From NCBI GenBank assembly GCA_002714565.1, contig PAXU01000077.1, positions 1 to 8,397 on the forward strand: 8,397 nucleotides of DNA. Direction: 5' to 3'. The notes beneath the pieces are model-generated. The model saw nothing but the letters and a program-made list of their open reading frames with translations, had not been told where the DNA came from and made no database searches. Positions 1 to 5,881 of this stretch are shown here, piece by piece. How positions within the stretch are numbered: position 1 is the first letter of the stretch; each line of letters starts with the position of its first letter. A program made the position numbers and the translations under genes. The DNA comes from Rhodopirellula sp. (GTDB taxonomy: Bacteria > Planctomycetota > Planctomycetia > Pirellulales > Pirellulaceae).

Positions 1-309
1 GGATTTGCCAGCTTTATCGGCCGTGAAGGTCTCTTCCGTTTGAAGGTAACCGGGACGGGTAAGATTTGGTTTGGCTGTTACGGTGGCATCTTTGTAAAAG
101 AAATTCAGGATACCTACGTAGTCGATAGTGGGCACCTCGTTGCTTATGAACCGAGTATCGGTATCAAGGTCGGCATGGCCGGCGGTATCTTTTCCAGTTT
201 CTTCAGCGGTGAAGGACTGGTGACGCGAATAAAAGGTCCCGGGCGAATCTATATGCAAAGCCGTTCCACATCCGGTCTGACTGGCTGGATTAATTCACAT
301 CTTTGGTAA
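1..309 (+). CDS. AIM24/TIGR00266 family protein, C-terminal part (5' end outside window)
   Basis: The frame is open from base 1 to the TAA at 307-309 and gives 102 residues, so the true start lies upstream; the ATG at 40 is an internal methionine. The fragment covers the last third to half of an AIM24 protein (TRAP-like beta-barrel superfamily). It contains a GREG turn near its beginning, a VDSGHLVAYE segment, a second FSGEG turn and a closing IYMQSR strand. All of these line up with the C-terminal halves of the next two genes. The tail ends in a hydrophobic segment, GLTGWINSHLW. Family function is poorly defined: the yeast homologue Aim24 affects mitochondrial inner-membrane organisation, and bacterial members are uncharacterised. 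The next gene starts 27 nt downstream, which implies one operon. Family assignment is confident; function is unknown. Confidence 0.9.
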   Translation, partial: GFASFIGREGLFRLKVTGTGKIWFGCYGGIFVKEIQDTYVVDSGHLVAYEPSIGIKVGMAGGIFSSFFSGEGLVTRIKGPGRIYMQSRSTSGLTGWINSHLW

Positions 310-336
310 AGGCGTACAGCTTAGGAGCACGTAATC

Positions 337-1020
337 ATGCAATATAAAATTCTGTGTCAACCAGCTTCCGCCGTTGCCCACTTGGTGCTAAATGCAGGTG
401 AGGCAATCACGTGTGAAGTTGGCGCAATGATCGCTATGTCGTCTAACATCGGTGTTGAGACAACTTCAAGAAGTCGTGGTGGCAAAGGTGGAATCATGAA
501 GGGGATTAAGAGGATGTTCTCCGGCGAGAGCTTTTTTCTCAATCACTTTGAATCTAAAGCCGACGGCCAATCACTGTTAATCGGCCCCGCACATTTGGGA
601 GATATCGTCCATCATCAATTAACTGGTGGGACAATCGTCGTACAAGGTACTAGCTGGATGGCCAGCACACCAGGCATCGAAATCGACACAACCTGGCAGG
701 GCATCACTTCAGGTATCTTGAGTGGTGAAGGGCTGTTTTGGGTCAAATGCACCGGCGTTGGAGATGTATTCCTTAACAGCTTCGGAGCCATTTACGAAGT
801 GGATGTAAATGGTGAATACACTGTCGACACCGGACACATTGTTGCCTTTGAAGACACATTGCAATTCAATGTTGGAAAAGCCGGAGCATCTCTTATCGGA
901 AGTATGCTCGGCGGCGAAGGCCTCGTTTGCAAATTCCAAGGACAAGGAAAACTGTATTGTCAGTCACATAATCCACCTAGCTTTGGCAAGGCGTTATCGC
1001 CGGACCTCAAACCTCGCTAG
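337..1020 (+). CDS. AIM24/TIGR00266 family protein, second of three tandem paralogues
   Basis: This 227-residue protein has the usual length of the family. The ATG at 337 is preceded by AGGAG at 323-327 with 9 nt spacing, which supports the start. The glycine-rich turn motif occurs three times: FSGES (residues 61-65), LSGEG (128-132) and LGGEG (191-195). They lie on a regular beta-strand pattern typical of the TRAP-like double-psi or barrel fold of AIM24. VDTGHIVAFE (163-172) is the family's best conserved segment. There is no signal peptide or transmembrane helix, so the protein is probably cytoplasmic or peripherally membrane-associated. Its tail, NPPSFGKALSPDLKPR, lacks the tryptophan-containing hydrophobic end of its two neighbours. 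It lies 27 nt after the previous paralogue and 35 nt before the next. The molecular role is not known. Confidence 0.93.
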   Translation: MQYKILCQPASAVAHLVLNAGEAITCEVGAMIAMSSNIGVETTSRSRGGKGGIMKGIKRMFSGESFFLNHFESKADGQSLLIGPAHLGDIVHHQLTGGTIVVQGTSWMASTPGIEIDTTWQGITSGILSGEGLFWVKCTGVGDVFLNSFGAIYEVDVNGEYTVDTGHIVAFEDTLQFNVGKAGASLIGSMLGGEGLVCKFQGQGKLYCQSHNPPSFGKALSPDLKPR

Positions 1021-1055
1021 AATTTCGAGCCCAGCCAAACCAAAAGGATAGAACA

Positions 1056-1763
1056 ATGCAATCAACGCTCAATTTTGAATTATCTCAACGGCCGGACTTT
1101 ACGCTCGTCACGGTCAATCTCGGTGATGGTGAGTCCATCTTCAGCGAGCCGTCTGCTATGGCTTCGATGGATAGCAATATCAATCTGAAAGCCGGTTTTA
1201 AAGGTGGAATCAAAAAGACACTTGGCCGCGCATTTGGCGGCGAAAGTATGATCATCAATACGTACACGGCAGAAGGTGGACCTGGGGAAGTTACTTTTGC
1301 CGCGGGTCAACCCGGGGATTCGGTGCACTACTACCTCACCGGTGCCAGTGATTTGATCCTGCAACGAGGTGCATACATGCTGCACACTCAAGGAGTAGAA
1401 ATCTCCGGAAAACTTCAGGGATTAATGAAGGGCTTCTTTTCTGGTGAAGGTCTCGTGCTTCTTAAAGCATCCGGTACAGGAGATATATTCTTTAATTCGT
1501 ACGGAGCTATTCTGGAAGTCGATGTAACGGACCAGTATTACGTCGATACCGGTTATGTCGTCGCATTTGAATCCACCCTCGATTACAGAGTAACCACCCT
1601 GCCAGGACTACGAGCTGGTGGCACAGGTATGAAGAGTTTCTTCTTCGGCGGAGAAGGGTTTGTCTGCCAGTTTTCAGGCCAAGGAAAACTCTGGATTCAA
1701 ACCAGACAGGTCCCAAGCTTGCTAAGTTGGGTTAATCGGTTCAGGCCCGTAAACAGCGACTAA
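1056..1763 (+). CDS. AIM24/TIGR00266 family protein, third of three tandem paralogues
   Basis: This is a 235-residue, full-length AIM24 protein. The ATG at 1056 follows AAGGA at 1044-1048 with 7 nt spacing. The turn motifs are FGGES (residues 60-64), FSGEG (128-132) and FGGEG (197-201), matching the second paralogue nearly position for position. VDTGYVVAFE (163-172) is the conserved family segment. A short insertion rich in Gly and Leu (about 182-192) separates the last two motifs relative to the second paralogue. The C-terminus SLLSWVNRFRP resembles the hydrophobic tail of the first paralogue. No signal peptide or membrane helix is visible. It is the last gene of the AIM24 run and ends only 8 nt before the stop of a convergent gene. 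The family call is firm; the function is unknown. Confidence 0.93.
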   Translation: MQSTLNFELSQRPDFTLVTVNLGDGESIFSEPSAMASMDSNINLKAGFKGGIKKTLGRAFGGESMIINTYTAEGGPGEVTFAAGQPGDSVHYYLTGASDLILQRGAYMLHTQGVEISGKLQGLMKGFFSGEGLVLLKASGTGDIFFNSYGAILEVDVTDQYYVDTGYVVAFESTLDYRVTTLPGLRAGGTGMKSFFFGGEGFVCQFSGQGKLWIQTRQVPSLLSWVNRFRPVNSD

Positions 1764-1771
1764 AGATCCAG

Positions 1772-2194
1772 CTACTTTCGTTTATACGTTATAAGCACTA
1801 CGCCGGGCCGCCCTGCATCGAAGGCTTTGGGGCGCATCGTGTCTTTACCGATTGCGTAACATACAATCAGCTGACCCTTTTCTAACTTGTAAATCGCCTG
1901 TAGCTTGCCATCAAGTTGCTTGCTCACGAGATCCATGCGCCACGGCTTCTGATTCTTGTTCTCAATATACGTACCTTTATCTACGACATTTCCACTCATT
2001 CTGGTTAGATAAGTCTCTTTACCGAGCGTAATTTCAGCAGCACCTTTGGTAAGCACTGTACTTCCTTCGGCGATGGCAGATTGTAGCACCCATGTGCCTT
2101 GCACAGTCTGGCCCTTGGTATCTGCAGCCTCATCGTCAGCCATAAGGGGTAGGGTGAGGATCAGTAATATAATGGCAGTAAGTAGATGGCGCAC
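1772..2194 (-). CDS. Secreted TIGR03067-family protein, lipocalin-like
   Basis: This 140-residue protein starts with GTG (2192-2194), preceded on its strand by a purine-rich AAGAAG-type tract (2200-2205), a weak ribosome site. A signal peptide is clear: MRH, then a leucine/isoleucine-rich core to about residue 17, then a probable cut after LMA (19) before DD. No other start would keep this signal. The mature part carries the TIGR03067 landmarks: GTWVLQSA (33-40), KGTY (73-76), KPWRMDL (83-89), YKLEKGQLIVCYA (102-114), RPKAFDAG (121-128) and the closing YKRK. The family is a small beta-rich, periplasmic or exported domain, abundant in Planctomycetes and of unknown function. It lies 72 nt downstream of the DUF523 gene and may share its transcript, although the spacer could hold its own promoter. 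Confidence 0.88.
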   Translation of the reverse strand: MRHLLTAIILLILTLPLMADDEAADTKGQTVQGTWVLQSAIAEGSTVLTKGAAEITLGKETYLTRMSGNVVDKGTYIENKNQKPWRMDLVSKQLDGKLQAIYKLEKGQLIVCYAIGKDTMRPKAFDAGRPGVVLITYKRK

Positions 2195-2266
2195 AGTTTC
2201 TTCTTTTACTAGGCTATTACCTGAGTTTCAGCACGGTGCGTATCATCGTGCCATGACAAAAATCGA

Positions 2267-2806
2267 TCAAGACCGATTTGATTGCTGATAACTGCAAACC
2301 TTCGCGACAAATTCCTGTCGCAAATGAGTTGAATTCAACATCGTCTCATCTACCACCGGTAGCTCAGGCCACTTGCTTAGTACCGTTTTTGCAAATCGAC
2401 CACTAGCTGTCCTCGGCTCTTCACAGTTGTGCACATGTACGTTTGCAATCCCGCAGCTAGGTGATCGTGATTTCAGAATGAAACCACAAAGGTCAATACT
2501 ATCCAGCGATTCGCAACGCTCTTCAGCATATTTGGTCATTAACGATGTCCAGTTCTTACGGGAATCTATACCAAACAACTGAACACCATCTTCGGACCAC
2601 TCAAGCTGAATTTTCTCTCGTGGTACACCCATTCCTAGTTCAAACTCCGGGCACACTGGAACAAGCGATAGATCATTAGTAAGTTCGCCTATCCAACCCT
2701 GCAGCTTGTCATTGCCATCGTATCTCACGCGCTGCCCTGTAAGGCAGGAAGAAATACCAACTATTGGTTTTTTAGGCATAGTCTCATACCAAAGGCGTTC
2801 AATCAT
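2267..2806 (-). CDS. DUF523 / TudS-like [4Fe-4S] desulfidase-like protein
   Basis: DUF523 proteins include TudS, an iron-sulfur enzyme that removes sulfur from 2-thiouracil; the native substrate of most members is unknown. The three cysteine motifs expected to hold the cluster are all present: SSCLTGQRVRYDG (C21), VCPEFELGMGVPRE (C52, with the adjacent CPE glutamate) and ILKSRSPSCG (C118). Length (about 170-179) is that of a stand-alone domain; the DUF1722 domain fused in some relatives is absent. The start is uncertain. ATG at 2806 has no ribosome site, and ATG at 2779 (residue 10) would give MPKKPIVGISSCLTG, the more typical family N-terminus, also with only a weak site. Further cysteines at 98, 107, 128 and 171 are not part of the family motif as I know it. 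Cytoplasmic. Confidence 0.88.
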   Translation of the reverse strand: MIERLWYETMPKKPIVGISSCLTGQRVRYDGNDKLQGWIGELTNDLSLVPVCPEFELGMGVPREKIQLEWSEDGVQLFGIDSRKNWTSLMTKYAEERCESLDSIDLCGFILKSRSPSCGIANVHVHNCEEPRTASGRFAKTVLSKWPELPVVDETMLNSTHLRQEFVAKVCSYQQSNRS

Positions 2807-2873
2807 CGAAGGCGGCTAACCGTATATACAACAGCATACGCCATAACGGTATACTCGATTAACTTTTCTCCCA
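2807..2873. promoter_or_regulatory. Divergent spacer with promoter-like box and imperfect direct repeat
   Basis: This 67-nt spacer lies between the divergent DUF523 and membrane-protein genes and must hold the start signals for both unless they are read from elsewhere. TATACT at 2850-2855 matches a -10 box at five of six positions for the plus-strand gene; no convincing -35 box is visible. TAACCGTATA (2817-2826) and TAACGGTATA (2844-2853) form a direct repeat, 9 of 10 identical and 27 nt apart, and each runs into a small palindrome (GTATATAC, GTATAC). If TATACT is real, the leader to the ATG at 2874 would be only about 10-13 nt. All of this is inference from a short AT-rich stretch. Confidence 0.3.
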
Positions 2874-3482
2874 ATGATGGCACCTGAAACGCAGATGAAT
2901 CGTAGTCAAAAAACCACATGCGTGACCTTTCTTGTGAGTTTGGCCTACGCCATCATCAGGTATTGCTGTTTCGGAGATGTTTCTATTCACGACATTCCGT
3001 TATTCGTTACAAATAAGGCGATCGCAGTTACCGGTTTGGTGTTGTTTGGAATTGCTGGCCTGATGCAATCCAAACAAGATCGTCGCGACTTGGGCTTACT
3101 GGCCGCTGGCTGCATATTTCTTCATGTCATCGCAACGCTGATCTTGTTTTCACAGAATTACTTTGAAAAGCTCAGCGACTCGATAACGCATCGACTGCAT
3201 TGGTATGCCCAGGTTTCCATGCTCGCCAGCATCATGGCGTCGCTTTGCCTACTGATTCTGATGAGAACATCGGACAGTAGTCAGAGTGCACAAATCTCGA
3301 AAAGCCTCATACCCGGGTTAGGGACATTGGTGCTGATCTTAACTTTGCTACACCTAGCATTTATGGGTTGGCAAGGTTGGTTAGACGTCGCATCATGGCC
3401 TGGTTCATTTCCACCGCTCACACTACTCGGAGCCATCGCATGCGTCGGGTTTCTCTTAAAGCGAACCTTAGCAAAGCAGTAG
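2874..3482 (+). CDS. Six-helix membrane protein, ferric-reductase-like (heme-binding type) candidate
   Basis: This 202-residue integral membrane protein has about six hydrophobic helices, near residues 15-33, 47-64, 72-95, 111-130, 146-165 and 180-196. Histidines fall in or at helices in a pattern seen in the ferric-reductase-like/MsrQ-type fold: LGLLAAGCIFLHV (H84), ITHRLHWY (H106, H109) and LLHLAFMGWQGWLD (H160). The segment MGWQGWLDVASWPGSFPPLTLL after the fifth helix resembles, from memory, uncharacterised bacterial proteins annotated as ferric-reductase-like transmembrane. No FAD/NAD domain is attached and no partner such as MsrP is nearby, so any redox role would need another protein. 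The start could be ATG 2874, 2877 or 2895; none has a ribosome site, and the bases before 2874 are pyrimidine-rich. The gene looks monocistronic. The membrane location is firm; heme binding is tentative. Confidence 0.75.
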   Translation: MMAPETQMNRSQKTTCVTFLVSLAYAIIRYCCFGDVSIHDIPLFVTNKAIAVTGLVLFGIAGLMQSKQDRRDLGLLAAGCIFLHVIATLILFSQNYFEKLSDSITHRLHWYAQVSMLASIMASLCLLILMRTSDSSQSAQISKSLIPGLGTLVLILTLLHLAFMGWQGWLDVASWPGSFPPLTLLGAIACVGFLLKRTLAKQ

Positions 3483-3483
3483 C

Positions 3484-3516
3484 CGGACAAACTGGTCACA
3501 CAAGCCATGTTGTCCG
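3484..3516. terminator. Possible bidirectional hairpin at a convergent junction
   Basis: CGGACAA (3484-3490) and TTGTCCG (3510-3516) are perfect 7-bp complementary arms. A second short stem, TGG/CCA (3493-3495 and 3505-3507), sits inside them. The structure begins 2 nt after the stop of the plus-strand membrane protein and spans the stop codon of the minus-strand M81 gene (3496-3498), where a shared transcript end would be expected. No T-run follows on either strand, so it is not a classical intrinsic terminator. It could instead protect RNA 3' ends or be chance. Confidence 0.35.
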
Positions 3517-4998
3517 TTGCGGGTCAAAGTCATCTTCAAGCGGATAGAGTGGATCACGGCGGTTCTCATAATGAAGATGTCTCATATCCGCTGTCGTAAC
3601 GCCCGGCGTATTTACCCGTAGCATGTTATTGCAAACCGGTTGGTATGCAGCAATCGGTGCGTTAACACCTTTGGCCACTAAGATATGATAATCCGATGGT
3701 TGAATATCAAATGTCGTGAGTTGGCTAATGCTAAATGGGAATTGACGCCGCGACGTGATCATTATCGTTGTGCCGTGATCTGTTTCGACAACAACAGTGG
3801 GGCCCTGATCACAATGAGTCATGCCACCGTGACGAGGCTTGGATTCTGTGAATTTCCCATCATAGAAACCAATAATCTTTACATCGCCTGTCCACGGTTC
3901 TCCATGCAGATCATCCGTTTTTCCACCAACGGTGATCTTTGCCGAGTCACCGGGACTTAGACCATTGAGCTGCTCAACAGTCTCTGGATCGTAAAGACAG
4001 ATAAACGACTTACCTGGCGGATCATCTTCAATCGCATGTAATAGAAGCGTACCATCGGCAGTCGAACCGCCCCCGACATTATCACCCATATCGAGTAAAC
4101 AAATTGGTCCATCGAGAGTGCGACACTGCTCGAGACACTCGTCAATGCTCAGAAGATCGCCATCAAATTTTTCACGGTGCTCCCAGAGATAGTCTGATAA
4201 TTCAAGAACCAAATCTTCTCCGAGCTGATCATCATTATTGGTCACGACAATGAATGCAGATCCCATCTCTTCCACATCTGCATATGGAAAGCCGAGCATA
4301 ACGCTGTTACTCAACACGTTTGGTTGACTGAGTTGCTCATTTGCAACTTTGTAAAGTGACAAACACGGCTCGGCCGTGGTTTCCTGCTTTTGGATACTAA
4401 TAGCAACTGGAGGCAGTGCGGCCGACATCATCGGAGTAATTTTACCGGCAAGCGTATTACCCATCATCAGAGCTGCATCGCGACCAACCTTGAATTGATC
4501 CAAATGAGGATTAGAACGGTAGGCAATCAAAGCATTACAGCTTTTCACCATGTCGGTTGAGAGATTAGCGTGTGGATCCAAGGTACCGATAATCGGAATG
4601 TCATTTCCCACGACTTCACGTACACGGGTAAGCCAGTATCCGTCCGCGTCTGGAAAGGCCTCACTAACTGTTGCACCATGAGGAGCAACCAGTAGCCCGT
4701 CAAGCGGCATGGCCTTCTTTAGCTCGGTAAGCAACAGTTCGACTAACTGGGAGAAAGCTTCTTCCGTGATCGGACCATAGGGAGTCGTTCGGGCAGCGAA
4801 TAGCGGAACCGCAGTAATGGCCTGCTCATAGTCTTCGAGTCCCTTGAAGAAACCAGCAACTTCATGGTGAGTGTCTGCAATTTGCTTGCGCACCTGCTCA
4901 CCTGTAAACAGCCAGTCACGCTCAAATGCTTCAAACGTCGTTGGTTCACTGATGAATGTGTTTGATTCATGCAGCAACGCCAGAATGCCAACCCGCAT
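3496..4998 (-). CDS. M81 family metallopeptidase-like protein (MlrC homologue)
   Basis: This 500-residue protein has the length and both domains of the MlrC/M81 family (DUF1485 N-terminal domain, MlrC C-terminal domain). MlrC of Sphingomonas cleaves linearised microcystin products, but most homologues occur in bacteria without toxin pathways and have unknown substrates. Likely metal and active-site residues are present: HESNTF (E11), APHGA (H107), LDPHAN (D141, H143) and YRSNPHLD (H165). The H-D-H-H spacing of 34, 2 and 22 residues agrees with my memory of the MlrC zinc site. The C-terminal domain shows DMGDNVGGGSTADGT (303-317), AKGVNAPIAAYQP (442-454) and the closing HYENRRDPLYPLEDD (476-490). 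It starts 3 nt after the RraA-like stop, with a GGGG tract (5010-5013, minus strand) 11 nt before the ATG, so translation is probably coupled. No signal peptide; cytoplasmic. Confidence 0.92.
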   Translation of the reverse strand: MRVGILALLHESNTFISEPTTFEAFERDWLFTGEQVRKQIADTHHEVAGFFKGLEDYEQAITAVPLFAARTTPYGPITEEAFSQLVELLLTELKKAMPLDGLLVAPHGATVSEAFPDADGYWLTRVREVVGNDIPIIGTLDPHANLSTDMVKSCNALIAYRSNPHLDQFKVGRDAALMMGNTLAGKITPMMSAALPPVAISIQKQETTAEPCLSLYKVANEQLSQPNVLSNSVMLGFPYADVEEMGSAFIVVTNNDDQLGEDLVLELSDYLWEHREKFDGDLLSIDECLEQCRTLDGPICLLDMGDNVGGGSTADGTLLLHAIEDDPPGKSFICLYDPETVEQLNGLSPGDSAKITVGGKTDDLHGEPWTGDVKIIGFYDGKFTESKPRHGGMTHCDQGPTVVVETDHGTTIMITSRRQFPFSISQLTTFDIQPSDYHILVAKGVNAPIAAYQPVCNNMLRVNTPGVTTADMRHLHYENRRDPLYPLEDDFDPQRTTWLV

Positions 4999-5001
4999 GT
5001 G

Positions 5002-5670
5002 TTACAGTACCCCGTACTTTTCATAGACCTCGCTCGCCAGCATTCCATCTTTGATGGCGTCTCGGGTCACGTTTTCACTATGTACTTTCATCCAGGCCGC
5101 TTTAATTGCCTCATCTTCGATCTCACGAGGTATCACCACTACCCCATCACAGTCGGCAATGACAATATCCCCGGCACTGAAGGTTACGCCGTCAATCTTC
5201 ACGGGCTCATCAACTGCAATCACTCTCTGGCGATTCAAGCTGTCATAAACGCACGTGGACCGGGCGTAGACGTTAAAACCCATCTCAGTCATCTTCGTAA
5301 TATCACGTACAGCGCCATCGATGATGGCACCAACGCATCCGCGGTTACTTGCAGCTGTACTGAGTAATTCTCCCCATATGCCAGAGTGCATCGATCCGTT
5401 TGCAGCGCAGATCAGGACATCATCCTGTATACACTCGTCGACGGCCTTGAGTTCCAATTCGTAAGGTGAAGGATCTTGGAAATCGATATCTTCCCAAGCG
5501 GTCGTCTTGCAGCGCCCCACAAGTACGTCGCCAGTGGTTCGTGGTGGGATCTGTATCCGTGGTGACTGGTTCTTGTAACCGAGACCATCTAGTGCATCTG
5601 AGACGACAGCGGAATACAAGACTTCCCTCATCATCTCAAAGGTAATTTCTTCCGGTTGAGCTTCTGTCAT
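5002..5670 (-). CDS. RraA family protein (HMG aldolase / oxaloacetate decarboxylase-like)
   Basis: This 222-residue protein belongs to the RraA/class II aldolase-like family, which includes 4-hydroxy-4-methyl-2-oxoglutarate (HMG) aldolases, oxaloacetate decarboxylases and the RNase E inhibitor RraA. Enzymatic members use a divalent metal to cleave a C-C bond and release pyruvate or an equivalent. The active-site signature is intact: GIWGELLSTAASNRGCVGAI (97-116), then DGAVRD (118-123), whose R122-D123 pair is the substrate/metal motif of HMG aldolases. DCDGVVVIPRE (173-183) is the conserved C-terminal strand. Those residues argue for an enzyme rather than a pure RNase E regulator. The ATG at 5670 has only a weak AAGAA ribosome site. 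It is the first gene of a two-gene operon with the M81 protein, suggesting breakdown of a small carboxylic or peptide-like compound. The exact substrate cannot be read from the sequence. Confidence 0.9.
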   Translation of the reverse strand: MTEAQPEEITFEMMREVLYSAVVSDALDGLGYKNQSPRIQIPPRTTGDVLVGRCKTTAWEDIDFQDPSPYELELKAVDECIQDDVLICAANGSMHSGIWGELLSTAASNRGCVGAIIDGAVRDITKMTEMGFNVYARSTCVYDSLNRQRVIAVDEPVKIDGVTFSAGDIVIADCDGVVVIPREIEDEAIKAAWMKVHSENVTRDAIKDGMLASEVYEKYGVL

Positions 5671-5696
5671 ATTCTTGTTGGGATAGTGAAAGTAAT

Positions 5697-5715
5697 TGTC
5701 AAATGCTATTTGTCA
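5697..5715. promoter_or_regulatory. Operator-like 19-bp near-palindrome upstream of the RraA gene
   Basis: The arms TGTCAAAT and ATTTGTCA flank a 3-nt centre, and 7 of 8 arm positions pair. The site lies 26 nt upstream of the RraA-like start codon, a usual place for a repressor operator in catabolic operons. The size and dyad symmetry fit a dimeric regulator, but no regulator gene lies in the window and the family cannot be named. Chance is possible, as the site is AT-rich. Confidence 0.35.
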
Positions 5716-5783
5716 GCCCATGGCCGATCGGTTTTAGCCTGAATAACCCGTATAGCTGGCACCATTGGGCCCCACACACATGT

Positions 5784-5802
5784 TAATACACTGTGAGTAT
5801 TA
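5784..5802. promoter_or_regulatory. Second 19-bp inverted repeat in the divergent spacer
   Basis: TAATAC (5784-5789) and GTATTA (5797-5802) are perfect 6-bp arms around a 7-nt centre, in which one further C-G pair forms (5791 with 5795). The site is about 80 nt upstream of the GT-C start and 114 nt upstream of the RraA-like start. Its sequence differs from that of the 5697-5715 site, so the two would not bind the same protein. It could be an operator or a weak RNA hairpin. Confidence 0.3.
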
Positions 5803-5863
5803 GAACCAAGCAGCCAAACATAAAAACACGTCGATATCAGAAATGGATCACTATCGCCCTAAC

Positions 5864-5871
5864 AGGTAGAG
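5864..5871 (+). promoter_or_regulatory. Ribosome-site candidate deciding a TTG start
   Basis: AGGTAGAG lies 10 nt before TTG 5882. An in-frame TAG at 5867-5869, inside this element, excludes any earlier start. TTG 5882 is therefore the first usable initiation codon of the GT-C gene and the one that leaves a hydrophilic tail of about 17 residues before the first helix. Confidence 0.45.
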
Positions 5872-5881
5872 TCGACGTTCA

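Larger units (their letters stand above)
5671..5881. other. 211-nt divergent regulatory spacer
   Basis: This is the longest non-coding stretch in the window, between the RraA/M81 operon (minus) and the GT-C genes (plus). No open frame of note and no RNA gene is visible. It contains two 19-bp near-palindromes (listed separately), a perfect 8-bp palindrome CCGATCGG (5724-5731) and GGGCCC (5768-5773). A TTGACA hexamer reads toward the RraA gene at 5696-5701 on the minus strand, inside the first near-palindrome. No well-spaced -10 box follows it before the start codon, so I do not call a promoter. Confidence 0.5.

Noticed and set aside
1772..1800. TTATA-CGT-TATAA-like sequence at the end of the TIGR03067 gene
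   Set aside because: The arms do not pair well and it lies inside coding sequence; not a convincing terminator for the AIM24 operon.
2231..2251. GCACG...CGTGC hairpin between the DUF523 and TIGR03067 genes
   Set aside because: Only 5 bp of stem with an 11-nt loop and no T-run on the minus strand; too weak for a terminator or attenuator call.
3496..4998. A microcystin-degradation role for the MlrC homologue
   Set aside because: No mlrA, mlrB or mlrD-like gene is present, and M81 proteins are widespread in bacteria unrelated to toxin breakdown; only the family can be claimed.
4743..5367. Open frames across the RraA/M81 junction on both strands (4743-5048 minus, 4969-5367 plus)
   Set aside because: They overlap two confidently identified genes in other frames and have no family resemblance.
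5002..5670. A regulator of RNase E activity (true RraA)
   Set aside because: The lyase signature with Arg-Asp is intact and the gene is coupled to a metallopeptidase-like gene, so an enzymatic role is more likely.
5696..5701. TTGACA hexamer on the minus strand upstream of the RraA gene as a -35 box
   Set aside because: No -10-like hexamer follows at 16-18 nt; the expected position reads AACAAG and is almost at the start codon.
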